A stretch of 5,213 bases of DNA. It comes from Candidatus Gallimonas caecicola. GTDB lineage: Bacteria > Bacillota > Clostridia > Christensenellales > Borkfalkiaceae. The translations under genes and the position numbers were made by a program. The stretch spans positions 1 to 5,213 of the forward strand of contig CAJFNH010000098.1 in NCBI GenBank assembly GCA_904394195.1. Reading direction: 5' to 3'. Every line of letters begins with the position of its first letter. The stretch's first letter is position 1. Below, piece after piece: positions 1 to 5,213 of this stretch. The notes beneath the pieces were generated by a model. That model saw only the letters and a program-made list of their open reading frames with translations, did not search any database and was not told the origin of the DNA.

Positions 1-2040
1 CTGCGAGATATGTACGAGTCCGTCCTGATGCACGCCGATATCCACGAACGCGCCGAAATCGATGACGTTGCGCACCGTTCCCTTGAGCTCCATGCCCGGC
101 TTGAGGTCCTTGATCTCCAGGACGTCCGTGCGCAGGATGGGCGCGGGGAGTTCGTCGCGGGGGTCGCGCCCCGGTTTTAAAAGCTCCTGCACCACGTCGC
201 GCAGCGTGGGCACGCCCACGCCACAGGCGGCCGCCAGCTTCTCCTCGCCGTATGCTTTGATGCGGTTCTTGAGCTCGGACAAGTTGCCCGCGCGCACGTC
301 CTCCTCGGTATAGCCGCACAGCTCGAGCAGCTTTTGCGCCGCGCCGTAGCTCTCGGGATGGACGGCGGTGTTGTCCAGAATTTCGCTGCTCTCGGGCACG
401 CGCAGAAATCCCGCGCACTGCTCGAACGCCTTGGCGCCCAGTTTGGGCACCTTCAGAAGCTGCTGCCTGGACGAGAAGGAGCCGTTCTCTTCGCGGTACT
501 TCACGACGTTCGCCGCCGTGCCCGCGTTGAGCCCGGACACGCGCGCCAGAAGGGGTGCGGACGCCGTATTCAGGTCCACGCCCACCGCGTTCACGCAGTC
601 CTCCACCACGCCGTCGAGCGCCTCAGTGAGCCGCTTTTCGGGCATATCGTGCTGATACTGCCCCACGCCGATGGACTTGGGGTCGATCTTGACCAGTTCG
701 GCGAGCGGATCCTGCAGCCGCCTTGCGATGGAGACGGCGGAGCGCAGGTTGACGTCGAAATCGGGAAATTCCGCCGCCGCGAGCGGGGACGCCGAATAGA
801 CGGAGGCGCCCGCCTCGTTGACGATGGCATACGAGACGCCCGCGCCCTTGCCCAGCCCCGCGATGAGTTCGACGGTCATTGCCTCCGTTTCGCGGCTCGC
901 CGTGCCGTTGCCGATGGCGATGTGCTTCACGCCGTCCTTGCGGATGAGCGCGGTGAGCTTTTCGATGCACTCGCGCTTCTGCCGCTCGCCGTGGGTGGGA
1001 TAGACGACGGCGGTATCGAGCACCTTGCCCGTGCCGTCCACCACTGCGACCTTGCAGCCCATGCGGTATCCCGGATCCAGTCCCATTGTGACGAAGCCCT
1101 TGACGGGCGGCTGCATGAGAAGGGGCTTCAGGTTGAGCGCGAACTGACCGATGGCGCCCTCGCTCGCCGTTTCGGTGAGAGAGGCGCGCACCTCGCGTTC
1201 CATCGAAGGGGCGATCAGGCGGTCATACGCGTCCGCCGCGGCGTTTTCCACGAACGCCGTGGAAGCGCACTTCTTTTTGAGTACGCGGCGGTACACGCCT
1301 GCCAGCGCCGCGTCACGGCTGATGACGACGGAGACCTTTAAAACGCCCTCCTTCTCGCCACGGTTGACGGCGAGCACCTGGTGCCCCTGGATCTTGTTGA
1401 CGGGCGCCGTGAAGGCGTAGTAGTTGCGATATACGGTATCGGCGGGCTGCTTTTCCGCCGCGACGGACACAACGTCCGCCCACTCGACATACAGCGCGCG
1501 CAGATCCTTGCGCACCTCCGCGTCGTCCGAGATGGTCTCGGCAATGATATCGGAAGCGCCCGCAAGCGCTTCCTCGACGGACGAGACGCCCTTTTCGGGG
1601 TCCACATAGTCCGCCGCCGCCTGCTCGGGCGCGGGGCAGTCGGGCTGCTGCGCGTACAGAAGCTCGGCAAGCGGAGCAAGCCCCTTCTCGCGGGCGATCG
1701 TCGCGCGGGTGCGCCGCTTCTGCTTATAGGGACGATAGATATCCTCCACCTCGGCAAGCGTCTTTGCTTCGTCGATGGCTGCGGCGAGCTCGGGCGTAAG
1801 TTTCCCCTGATTTTCAATGGAATTTTTGACTTCCTGCCGCCGCGCCTCCAGATTGCGCAGATATGCCAGACGGTCTGCAAGCGTGCGGATGGCCTGATCG
1901 TCCATCGCGCCGTGCATCTCCTTGCGGTAGCGCGCGATGAAGGGAACAGTGTTGCCCTCGTCCAGAAGGGTGACGACGTTCTCCACATAGTCCTTTCTCT
2001 GTCCGAGTTCCTCGGCGAGAATTTCGGTGATCGACTGCAT
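1..2040 (-). CDS. tex: Tex-family transcription accessory protein (S1 RNA-binding), 3' end cut by the window
   Basis: An unbroken frame of 680 codons runs from the ATG at 2040 off the left edge with no stop; I read every codon. Tex is a cytoplasmic nucleic-acid-binding protein linked to transcription and RNA metabolism. Visible parts, in order: an N-terminal Tex region with GNTVPFIARYRKE (about residues 30-42) and IYRPYKQKRRTRATIAREKG (101-120); a YqgF/RNase H-like domain opening with LDPGYR (321-326); the highly conserved SIARRLQDPLAELVKIDPKS followed by IGVGQYQHDM (about 437-466); helix-hairpin-helix repeats (about 480-560, VSGLNAGTAANVVKYREENG at 501-520); and the first part of an S1 domain (from about 646, with GTVRNVIDFGAFVDIGVHQDGLVHIS). 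From memory, family members are about 700-780 residues, so only a short C-terminal piece is missing. The start is fixed by the family N-terminus and an AGGAG site. It has its own promoter and so is probably a separate transcript from the membrane gene upstream. Confidence 0.97.
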   Translation of the reverse strand, partial: MQSITEILAEELGQRKDYVENVVTLLDEGNTVPFIARYRKEMHGAMDDQAIRTLADRLAYLRNLEARRQEVKNSIENQGKLTPELAAAIDEAKTLAEVEDIYRPYKQKRRTRATIAREKGLAPLAELLYAQQPDCPAPEQAAADYVDPEKGVSSVEEALAGASDIIAETISDDAEVRKDLRALYVEWADVVSVAAEKQPADTVYRNYYAFTAPVNKIQGHQVLAVNRGEKEGVLKVSVVISRDAALAGVYRRVLKKKCASTAFVENAAADAYDRLIAPSMEREVRASLTETASEGAIGQFALNLKPLLMQPPVKGFVTMGLDPGYRMGCKVAVVDGTGKVLDTAVVYPTHGERQKRECIEKLTALIRKDGVKHIAIGNGTASRETEAMTVELIAGLGKGAGVSYAIVNEAGASVYSASPLAAAEFPDFDVNLRSAVSIARRLQDPLAELVKIDPKSIGVGQYQHDMPEKRLTEALDGVVEDCVNAVGVDLNTASAPLLARVSGLNAGTAANVVKYREENGSFSSRQQLLKVPKLGAKAFEQCAGFLRVPESSEILDNTAVHPESYGAAQKLLELCGYTEEDVRAGNLSELKNRIKAYGEEKLAAACGVGVPTLRDVVQELLKPGRDPRDELPAPILRTDVLEIKDLKPGMELKGTVRNVIDFGAFVDIGVHQDGLVHISQ

Positions 2041-2046
2041 ATACTC

Positions 2047-2054
2047 TCTCCTTA
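2047..2054 (-). promoter_or_regulatory. Ribosome binding site of tex
   Basis: The minus strand reads TAAGGAGA, with GGAG ending 7 bases before the ATG at 2040. Good complementarity to the 16S rRNA 3' end supports this start. Confidence 0.88.
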
Positions 2055-2080
2055 CCGTTTATCGGGGACGTAGCCCATCA

Positions 2081-2109
2081 ATTATATCATGTCTGTACAC
2101 GGATTTCAA
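2081..2109 (-). promoter_or_regulatory. Sigma-A-type promoter of tex with extended -10
   Basis: On the minus strand there is a -35 box TTGAAA (2104-2109), a 17-bp spacer, and a perfect -10 TATAAT (2081-2086). TG one base before the -10 (TGATATAAT) makes it an extended -10. Transcription should start near 2074, giving a 5' leader of about 35 bases with no room for a riboswitch. An A/T-tract element lies directly upstream. The prediction rests on sequence match and spacing only. Confidence 0.85.
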
Positions 2110-2112
2110 TGT

Positions 2113-2124
2113 TTTTTCGCAAAA
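2113..2124 (-). promoter_or_regulatory. UP-element-like motif upstream of the tex promoter (copy 1 of a shared 12-bp block)
   Basis: The minus strand reads TTTTGCGAAAAA, ending 3 bp before the -35 box. It matches the TTTTnnnAAA part of the E. coli UP-element consensus as I recall it, with the same 5-bp distance from the AAA to the -35 hexamer. A further A7 tract (2131-2137) lies about two helical turns upstream of the A6 tract (2112-2117), so the tracts are roughly phased. The same 12 bp occurs at 3660-3671 in front of the other promoter. A role as a binding site for the RNA polymerase alpha C-terminal domain is inferred; a regulator operator is the alternative. Confidence 0.55.
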
Positions 2125-2137
2125 ATGCGATTTTTTT
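2117..2137 (+). terminator. Possible weak intrinsic terminator on the plus strand
   Basis: On the plus strand TCGCA-AAAA-TGCGA can form a 5-bp stem with a 4-base loop (2117-2130), followed directly by seven T (2131-2137). It would stop antisense transcription leaving the tex region before it enters the membrane-protein gene. The stem is short, no plus-strand gene precedes it, and the same bases are also explained by the promoter's A/T tracts, so the call is weak. On the minus strand it has no T tail and cannot serve the upstream gene. Confidence 0.25.
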
Positions 2138-2143
2138 GGCAGA

Positions 2144-2157
2144 GGCGGCTTGCCGCC
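2144..2157 (-). repeat. GC-rich inverted repeat just after the membrane-protein gene
   Basis: GGCGGC-AA-GCCGCC on the minus strand lies 15-28 bases beyond the TAG stop at 2172. It could fold as a 5-bp stem with a CAAG loop. It is followed by an A tract rather than T, so it is not a standard intrinsic terminator. It might protect the 3' end of the transcript or be chance in GC-rich DNA. Confidence 0.3.
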
Positions 2158-2171
2158 CGCCGCAAAGCAGA

Positions 2172-3620
2172 CTATTCCCGGCGCGGCGAAGGCCGTGCGG
2201 CGCGCTCCCTTTCGGAAAAAACGAGCAGCACCGAATACAGGATGCCCGGTCCCATATTGAACACATGATTGTCGACAAAACTTGTGAGCAGCATGGCGCC
2301 GATACATAAAAACGCCACCACTTTGAGCGGAGAAGGATCGCGCACGACCATGAGCACCGTCTGCGCGCGGTGGATGAGGTAGGCGATGAAGGCGAACACG
2401 CCGCCGCACGCAATGAGCTGGAAGAAGGTATTGTGCGCAAATCCTGGAATGAAGTAGCTCTCCGTTCCCGGCTGGCCGTTTTCGAGCATCTGCCCGTTCA
2501 CGAGCTGCTTGCCGGGCACGTCGTACCACCCTACGCCGAAGGAAGGATATCTGCGGAACACGTTCCAGCATCTTTCGTACAGATTGAAACGGTCGGAATC
2601 GTTGAGCCCGAGGTCGAGAAGCGAACGGAAGATCTCGCCGAGGCGGTCGGAAAAGACGAGCATGGCAACGGCGCCCCCCGCCGCCAGCGCGCCGTAGACG
2701 ATGGCGCTCCACAGTTTTTCCCGCCCCCTTGCCTTGACGAGGGTATAGACGACGCAGGCAAGGAAGATGACGGTAGCAAACAGGATGGAGCCGCGGCTCT
2801 GCGTGAGGATGACACCGAGAAAGTAGATACAGGAGATGAGCGTATAGATCCAGCCGTTTTTCTTTGTTACCGCAAAATAGACGGGCGCGGGCATGCACAT
2901 CGCCATGACGCAGCCCACGCAGTTCCAGACCCCCCAGCCCGTATAGAGCTGGTTGCGGTCGACGGTGCCGTCCGCGCGCAACGCGCCGGGATTGAAATAC
3001 ATGCCCACCACCTGCGCGAGCACTCCCGCTCCGATGATCGTGAACAGCAGGGCGACATAGCCTTCGGGCGCCTTCTCCCAGTCCACCGTGAAGTATAAAT
3101 AGAAGTAAAAACCGCACAGCGCCGCGATCTGCACAAAGCCGAAGAACACTGACCTGCCGTCATAATAGGGGGACGCCAGTCCGCCCATCAGATAGGCGGC
3201 GCCGAGCAGCACAAACCCGACGAGCAGCTTGGGAACGCCCCGCTTTTTGCGCTCCATGAGCTTGGAAACCAGCCTTCCCGCAAGCAGCACGGCGATGACG
3301 GCAATGGCGAATACGAGCGTATACTGCGCATACGCATTGGAAAACAGACCATCCGGGTGCATGCCGGGATTGTTCGGGGAGGAAAAAAGCATGTATCCGC
3401 TCACGACCATCGGCACGACGGGGAGGGTATCCTCGCACACGAGCACGATCAAAAGACCCAGCACGACGTATGCACAGATGACATAGAGCTCCAATGAAAA
3501 AAGTTCGGAGCAGGCCATCAGCACGGCAATGACGCCGATGAACCACCCCGAACGCAAAAACGCGCGCAGTTGTTGCACGGCGCGCGAGTTGTTCAGTTTG
3601 GGGAACGCTTCGGTAAGCAT
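2172..3620 (-). CDS. O-antigen ligase/polymerase-like membrane protein (Wzy_C superfamily)
   Basis: This 482-residue polytopic protein has roughly 12-14 hydrophobic segments (for example about 43-63, 98-118, 131-147, 157-178, 186-207, 228-250, 257-270, 276-295, 304-323, 394-417, 434-450 and 455-469). Family signs are a TQSRG motif at 273-277 inside a membrane region, then a large presumed extracytoplasmic loop (about 324-393) holding DRFNLYERCWNVFRRYPSFG and VGWYD, then AHNTFFQLIACGG (395-407). The HN pair (396-397) sits where WaaL/Wzy proteins carry a conserved histidine. Such enzymes join or polymerise undecaprenyl-linked glycans at the outer membrane face; acceptor and sugar here are unknown. 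No glycosyltransferase, flippase or other glycan gene lies in the window. The ATG at 3620 follows an in-frame TAG (3633-3635), so no longer start exists. The only Shine-Dalgarno-like bases are a weak GGGA, and a predicted promoter lies 6 bases upstream. Ligase, polymerase and protein-glycosylating roles cannot be told apart. Confidence 0.8.
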   Translation of the reverse strand: MLTEAFPKLNNSRAVQQLRAFLRSGWFIGVIAVLMACSELFSLELYVICAYVVLGLLIVLVCEDTLPVVPMVVSGYMLFSSPNNPGMHPDGLFSNAYAQYTLVFAIAVIAVLLAGRLVSKLMERKKRGVPKLLVGFVLLGAAYLMGGLASPYYDGRSVFFGFVQIAALCGFYFYLYFTVDWEKAPEGYVALLFTIIGAGVLAQVVGMYFNPGALRADGTVDRNQLYTGWGVWNCVGCVMAMCMPAPVYFAVTKKNGWIYTLISCIYFLGVILTQSRGSILFATVIFLACVVYTLVKARGREKLWSAIVYGALAAGGAVAMLVFSDRLGEIFRSLLDLGLNDSDRFNLYERCWNVFRRYPSFGVGWYDVPGKQLVNGQMLENGQPGTESYFIPGFAHNTFFQLIACGGVFAFIAYLIHRAQTVLMVVRDPSPLKVVAFLCIGAMLLTSFVDNHVFNMGPGILYSVLLVFSERERAARPSPRRE

Positions 3621-3626
3621 GTTCCC

Positions 3627-3655
3627 ATTATACTACCCCGCCGCGAGAAAGACAA
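3627..3655 (-). promoter_or_regulatory. Predicted promoter of the Wzy-like gene, close to the start codon
   Basis: On the minus strand there is a -35 box TTGTCT (3650-3655, 4 of 6 consensus bases), a 17-bp spacer, and a perfect -10 TATAAT (3627-3632). The expected transcription start, 6-7 bases beyond the -10, falls on or beside the A of the ATG at 3620, which would give a leaderless mRNA. The layout closely mirrors the tex promoter, including a 12-bp block upstream. Confidence 0.65.
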
Positions 3656-3659
3656 GCCC

Positions 3660-3671
3660 TTTTTCGCAAAA
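3660..3671 (-). promoter_or_regulatory. UP-element-like motif (copy 2 of the shared 12-bp block)
   Basis: The minus strand reads TTTTGCGAAAAA, identical to 2113-2124, ending 4 bp before the -35 box of the Wzy-like gene (3 bp in the tex copy). Flanking bases differ, so this is not a longer duplication. An UP element or a shared operator are both possible. Confidence 0.5.
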
Positions 3672-3721
3672 TTTCCACATTTCTTGCACACGGCGGGAAA
3701 GTACACTGTAAAAAATTTTGT

Positions 3722-4525
3722 TCAGAGGTCGAGCGCCTCGCGGTAGACTTCGCTCTTGGAGATGCCGCGGTCGCGGGCGGTGCGCTTGAGCGCCTCCTTC
3801 TTGTCCAGCCCCTGTTGCATATAGGCGCGCACATGCTCCCCGACGGAGAGCGCGTTGAGCGGATTTTCTGCCGGCGGCGCCCCTTCGACGACGAGAACAT
3901 ACTCCCCCCGCTTCTCCCCGGGCAGTCCTTCGGAGAGCAGGAAGGGAACGCTCTCTTCGTGCAGTTTGGTGATCTCGCGCACGGCGCAGGCGCGCCGCTC
4001 GCCGAAGGCGGCGAACAGATCGCGCACATACCCGTCCACGTCCTGCGGCGCGCAGTGAAAGAGCAGCGTCTCGCACGCGGCGGCATAGCGCGCGAGCAGC
4101 GCGGCGCGCTCCCCCCGTTTTTCGGGCAGAAAGCCGACGAAGGTGAAGCGGTCGGCGGGCAAAGCGGAGAGGATGAGCGCGCACAGCGCCGCGTTGGCGC
4201 CGGGCAGGACGGTGTAGGGCTCCCCCGCCTCCTTCAGGATGCGACAGACCTCCCTGCCGGGGTCGGAGACGACGGGCATGCCCGCATCCGAGACGACGCA
4301 CACCTGCTTGCCCTCCCGCGAGAGGGCAAGGATATGCTGCGCCGCCTCGCGCTCGTTGAACTTGTGGCAGGCGTAAAGCGGTTTTCTGATCTCATAGTGG
4401 TTGAGCAACCCCAGCGTGCGGCGGGTGTCCTCGCAGAACACGGCGTCGGCCGAGCGCAGCGCCTCGAGCGCGCGCAGCGTGATGTCCTTGAGATTTCCGA
4501 TGGGCGTTGCGACAAAACTGATCAT
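3722..4525 (-). CDS. rsmI: 16S rRNA (cytidine1402-2'-O)-methyltransferase RsmI
   Basis: This 267-residue SAM-dependent enzyme of the tetrapyrrole-methylase fold methylates the ribose 2'-OH of C1402 in the ribosomal P-site region of 16S rRNA. Motifs: VATPIGNLKDIT (5-16) at the N-terminus, CEDTRRT (31-37), VVSDAGMPVVSDPG (77-90), VLPGANA (106-112), DRFTFVGFLP (125-134), REITKLHEE (183-191) and GEYVLVVEG (207-215). A C-terminal helical/HTH-like tail follows (about 238-267, GLDKKEALKRTARDRGISKS). It is slightly shorter than the E. coli and B. subtilis proteins (about 286-292 residues, from memory). The frame stays open upstream to 4855, but the ATG at 4525 is chosen because the family N-terminus begins there and an AAGGAGG site precedes it. 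That ATG overlaps the TGA of the upstream methyltransferase gene (ATGA), indicating an operon and probable translational coupling. A C-U-rich-free 101-bp gap without a convincing terminator separates it from the membrane-protein gene, so read-through is possible. Confidence 0.96.
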   Translation of the reverse strand: MISFVATPIGNLKDITLRALEALRSADAVFCEDTRRTLGLLNHYEIRKPLYACHKFNEREAAQHILALSREGKQVCVVSDAGMPVVSDPGREVCRILKEAGEPYTVLPGANAALCALILSALPADRFTFVGFLPEKRGERAALLARYAAACETLLFHCAPQDVDGYVRDLFAAFGERRACAVREITKLHEESVPFLLSEGLPGEKRGEYVLVVEGAPPAENPLNALSVGEHVRAYMQQGLDKKEALKRTARDRGISKSEVYREALDL

Positions 4526-5196
4526 GTCCCCTCCTTTTCGTTGACGAGAACGGGCGCAAGCTCGGTGCCCGGCTTTCCGCCCTTGACCGCCGCCACGAGC
4601 ACCGCATACGGCTTTGCGCCCTTTTTTCCCGCAACGGGCACGATCTTTTTGGGCTCGAGCGCATGGGCGCGCAGCGTATAGACGACCTCGGAAAGCCTGT
4701 CCGCACGGTGCACCAGGGCGAAGCGCCCGCCGAACTTCAAACAGCGCGAGGCCGCCGCGCACAGCTCGTCCAACGTGAGAAAAAGCTCCTTGCGGCACAT
4801 CGCCTTGCGCGCGTCCTTGCCGGTAAAGCCGCCCCGCTCGTAGGGCGGATTGCACAGAATGAGCGAAAACGCCTCTGTATAGCGCGCAGGGATGTCCTGC
4901 ACGCGCACGTTCTCGACGGTAAAGCGCTCCTCCAGATGGTTGAGCGCCACGGTGCGCCCGCTCATGTGCGCGAGCTCGGGCTGCATCTCAAAGAGCGTGA
5001 CGTGTTCCACGCCCCTGTTCCCGGCATAAAAATGCAGGCCGACGATGCCGCTGCCCGAACAGAAATCCGCAACACGTTCCCCCCTTTTTGCCTTGAGGAA
5101 GCGCGCCAGAAGCACCGCGTCCGACGTGAAGCGATAGAGCTGCGTATCCTGCAGGATGCGATAGCCTCCGATGAGCAGTTCTTCTTCGACCTGCAT
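4522..5196 (-). CDS. trmN6: TrmN6/YabB-family tRNA (adenine-N6)-methyltransferase
   Basis: This 224-residue class I SAM-dependent methyltransferase has a nearly complete family layout. An N-terminal substrate-side segment contains GYRILQDTQLYRFTSDAVLLARF (read at 11-33), typical of the family. The SAM-binding motif I, VADFCSGSGIVGL, is at 42-54, an acidic motif II residue is in TLFEMQ (67-72), and the catalytic NPPY is at 116-119, characteristic of methylation of an exocyclic adenine amino group. The E. coli homologue (YfiC/TrmN6) makes m6A37 in tRNA1-Val; in Bacillota the exact tRNA target is less certain, so the gene symbol is by homology only. The ATG at 5196 is supported by an AAAGGAGG site and the family N-terminus. 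Its TGA (4522-4524) overlaps the rsmI start. In B. subtilis the relatives yabB and yabC are also near neighbours. The promoter lies beyond the right edge. Confidence 0.9.
   Translation of the reverse strand: MQVEEELLIGGYRILQDTQLYRFTSDAVLLARFLKAKRGERVADFCSGSGIVGLHFYAGNRGVEHVTLFEMQPELAHMSGRTVALNHLEERFTVENVRVQDIPARYTEAFSLILCNPPYERGGFTGKDARKAMCRKELFLTLDELCAAASRCLKFGGRFALVHRADRLSEVVYTLRAHALEPKKIVPVAGKKGAKPYAVLVAAVKGGKPGTELAPVLVNEKEGT
4530..4536 (-). promoter_or_regulatory. Ribosome binding site of rsmI, inside the trmN6 gene
   Basis: AAGGAGG on the minus strand ends 4 bases before the ATG at 4525 and lies within the last codons of the upstream gene. It decides the rsmI start against the longer open frame that continues to 4855. 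Confidence 0.9.
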
Positions 5197-5201
5197 GTTT
5201 T

Positions 5202-5209
5202 CCTCCTTT
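5202..5209 (-). promoter_or_regulatory. Ribosome binding site of trmN6
   Basis: AAAGGAGG on the minus strand ends 5 bases before the ATG at 5196. The match to anti-Shine-Dalgarno is near perfect and fixes the start. Confidence 0.9.
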
Positions 5210-5213
5210 CCAC

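Noticed and set aside
334..1341. Long plus-strand open frame (335 codons) opposite tex
   Set aside because: It is the codon-register antisense of tex, kept open by the G/C-rich third positions. Its composition is Arg/His/Ala-rich with no recognisable domain and no good ribosome binding site.
2041..2171. Riboswitch, T-box or small RNA ahead of tex
   Set aside because: The predicted 5' leader is only about 35 bases, and the rest of the gap is accounted for by the promoter, A/T tracts and a short GC-rich inverted repeat.
2059..3117. 352-codon minus-strand frame overlapping the Wzy-like gene
   Set aside because: It is an alternative frame of the same strand with Arg-rich, non-membrane composition, while the 2172-3620 frame carries the Wzy_C motifs and membrane segments.
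3700..3745. Possible intrinsic terminator after rsmI
   Set aside because: A T6 tract follows the stop codon, but the only stems before it (CGAG/CTCG or GAGG/CCTC, 4 bp) are short and set back by several bases, inside the coding end.
3746..3966. SDAGMP in RsmI in place of the SDAGTP I recall from the E. coli protein, and the somewhat short length
   Set aside because: I believe Met is also found at this position in Bacillota homologues, and all other motifs are intact, so this looks like lineage variation. The residue itself is encoded near 4277-4279.
3815..4681. 288-codon plus-strand open frame opposite rsmI and the end of trmN6
   Set aside because: It is antisense to two well-supported genes and has no family features.
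4526..4855. Upstream in-frame extension of rsmI by about 110 codons
   Set aside because: The extension is trmN6 read out of frame, Arg/Gly-rich and unlike any RsmI N-terminus. The ATG at 4525 has an AAGGAGG site and the family start.

Overview
The window carries four protein genes, all on the minus strand, and no RNA gene, mobile element or CRISPR array. Strong AGGAGG-type ribosome binding sites, sigma-A-type promoters, a high-GC genome with G/C-rich third codon positions, and the adjacency of trmN6-like and rsmI genes (as in the Bacillus yabB-yabC region) suggest a GC-rich Bacillota, probably a clostridial lineage. This lineage call is inference.

Read in the direction of transcription (high to low coordinates), the layout is as follows. 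(1) A TrmN6/YabB-type tRNA adenine-N6 methyltransferase (5196-4522) overlaps the start of rsmI (4525-3722), the 16S rRNA C1402 2'-O-methyltransferase, by an ATGA; both have strong Shine-Dalgarno sites and look translationally coupled. (2) A 101-bp gap holds a predicted promoter placed so close to the next start codon that the mRNA may be leaderless. (3) A 482-residue polytopic membrane protein of the O-antigen ligase/polymerase (Wzy_C) superfamily occupies 3620-2172. (4) A 131-bp gap holds a very good promoter with a TG-extended -10 and an A/T-tract upstream element. (5) tex, encoding the Tex/YqgF/S1 transcription accessory protein, runs from 2040 off the left edge, lacking only the end of its S1 domain.

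Three of the genes are RNA-centred housekeeping functions (tRNA modification, rRNA modification, RNA-binding transcription factor). The membrane glycan enzyme between them is the odd one out. The least expected signal is non-coding: the two intergenic promoters share an identical 12-bp block (TTTTGCGAAAAA on the minus strand) 3-4 bp upstream of the -35 box, with 17-bp spacers and perfect TATAAT boxes in both. It may be a shared UP element or an operator. I see no strong evidence for a new multi-gene system here.
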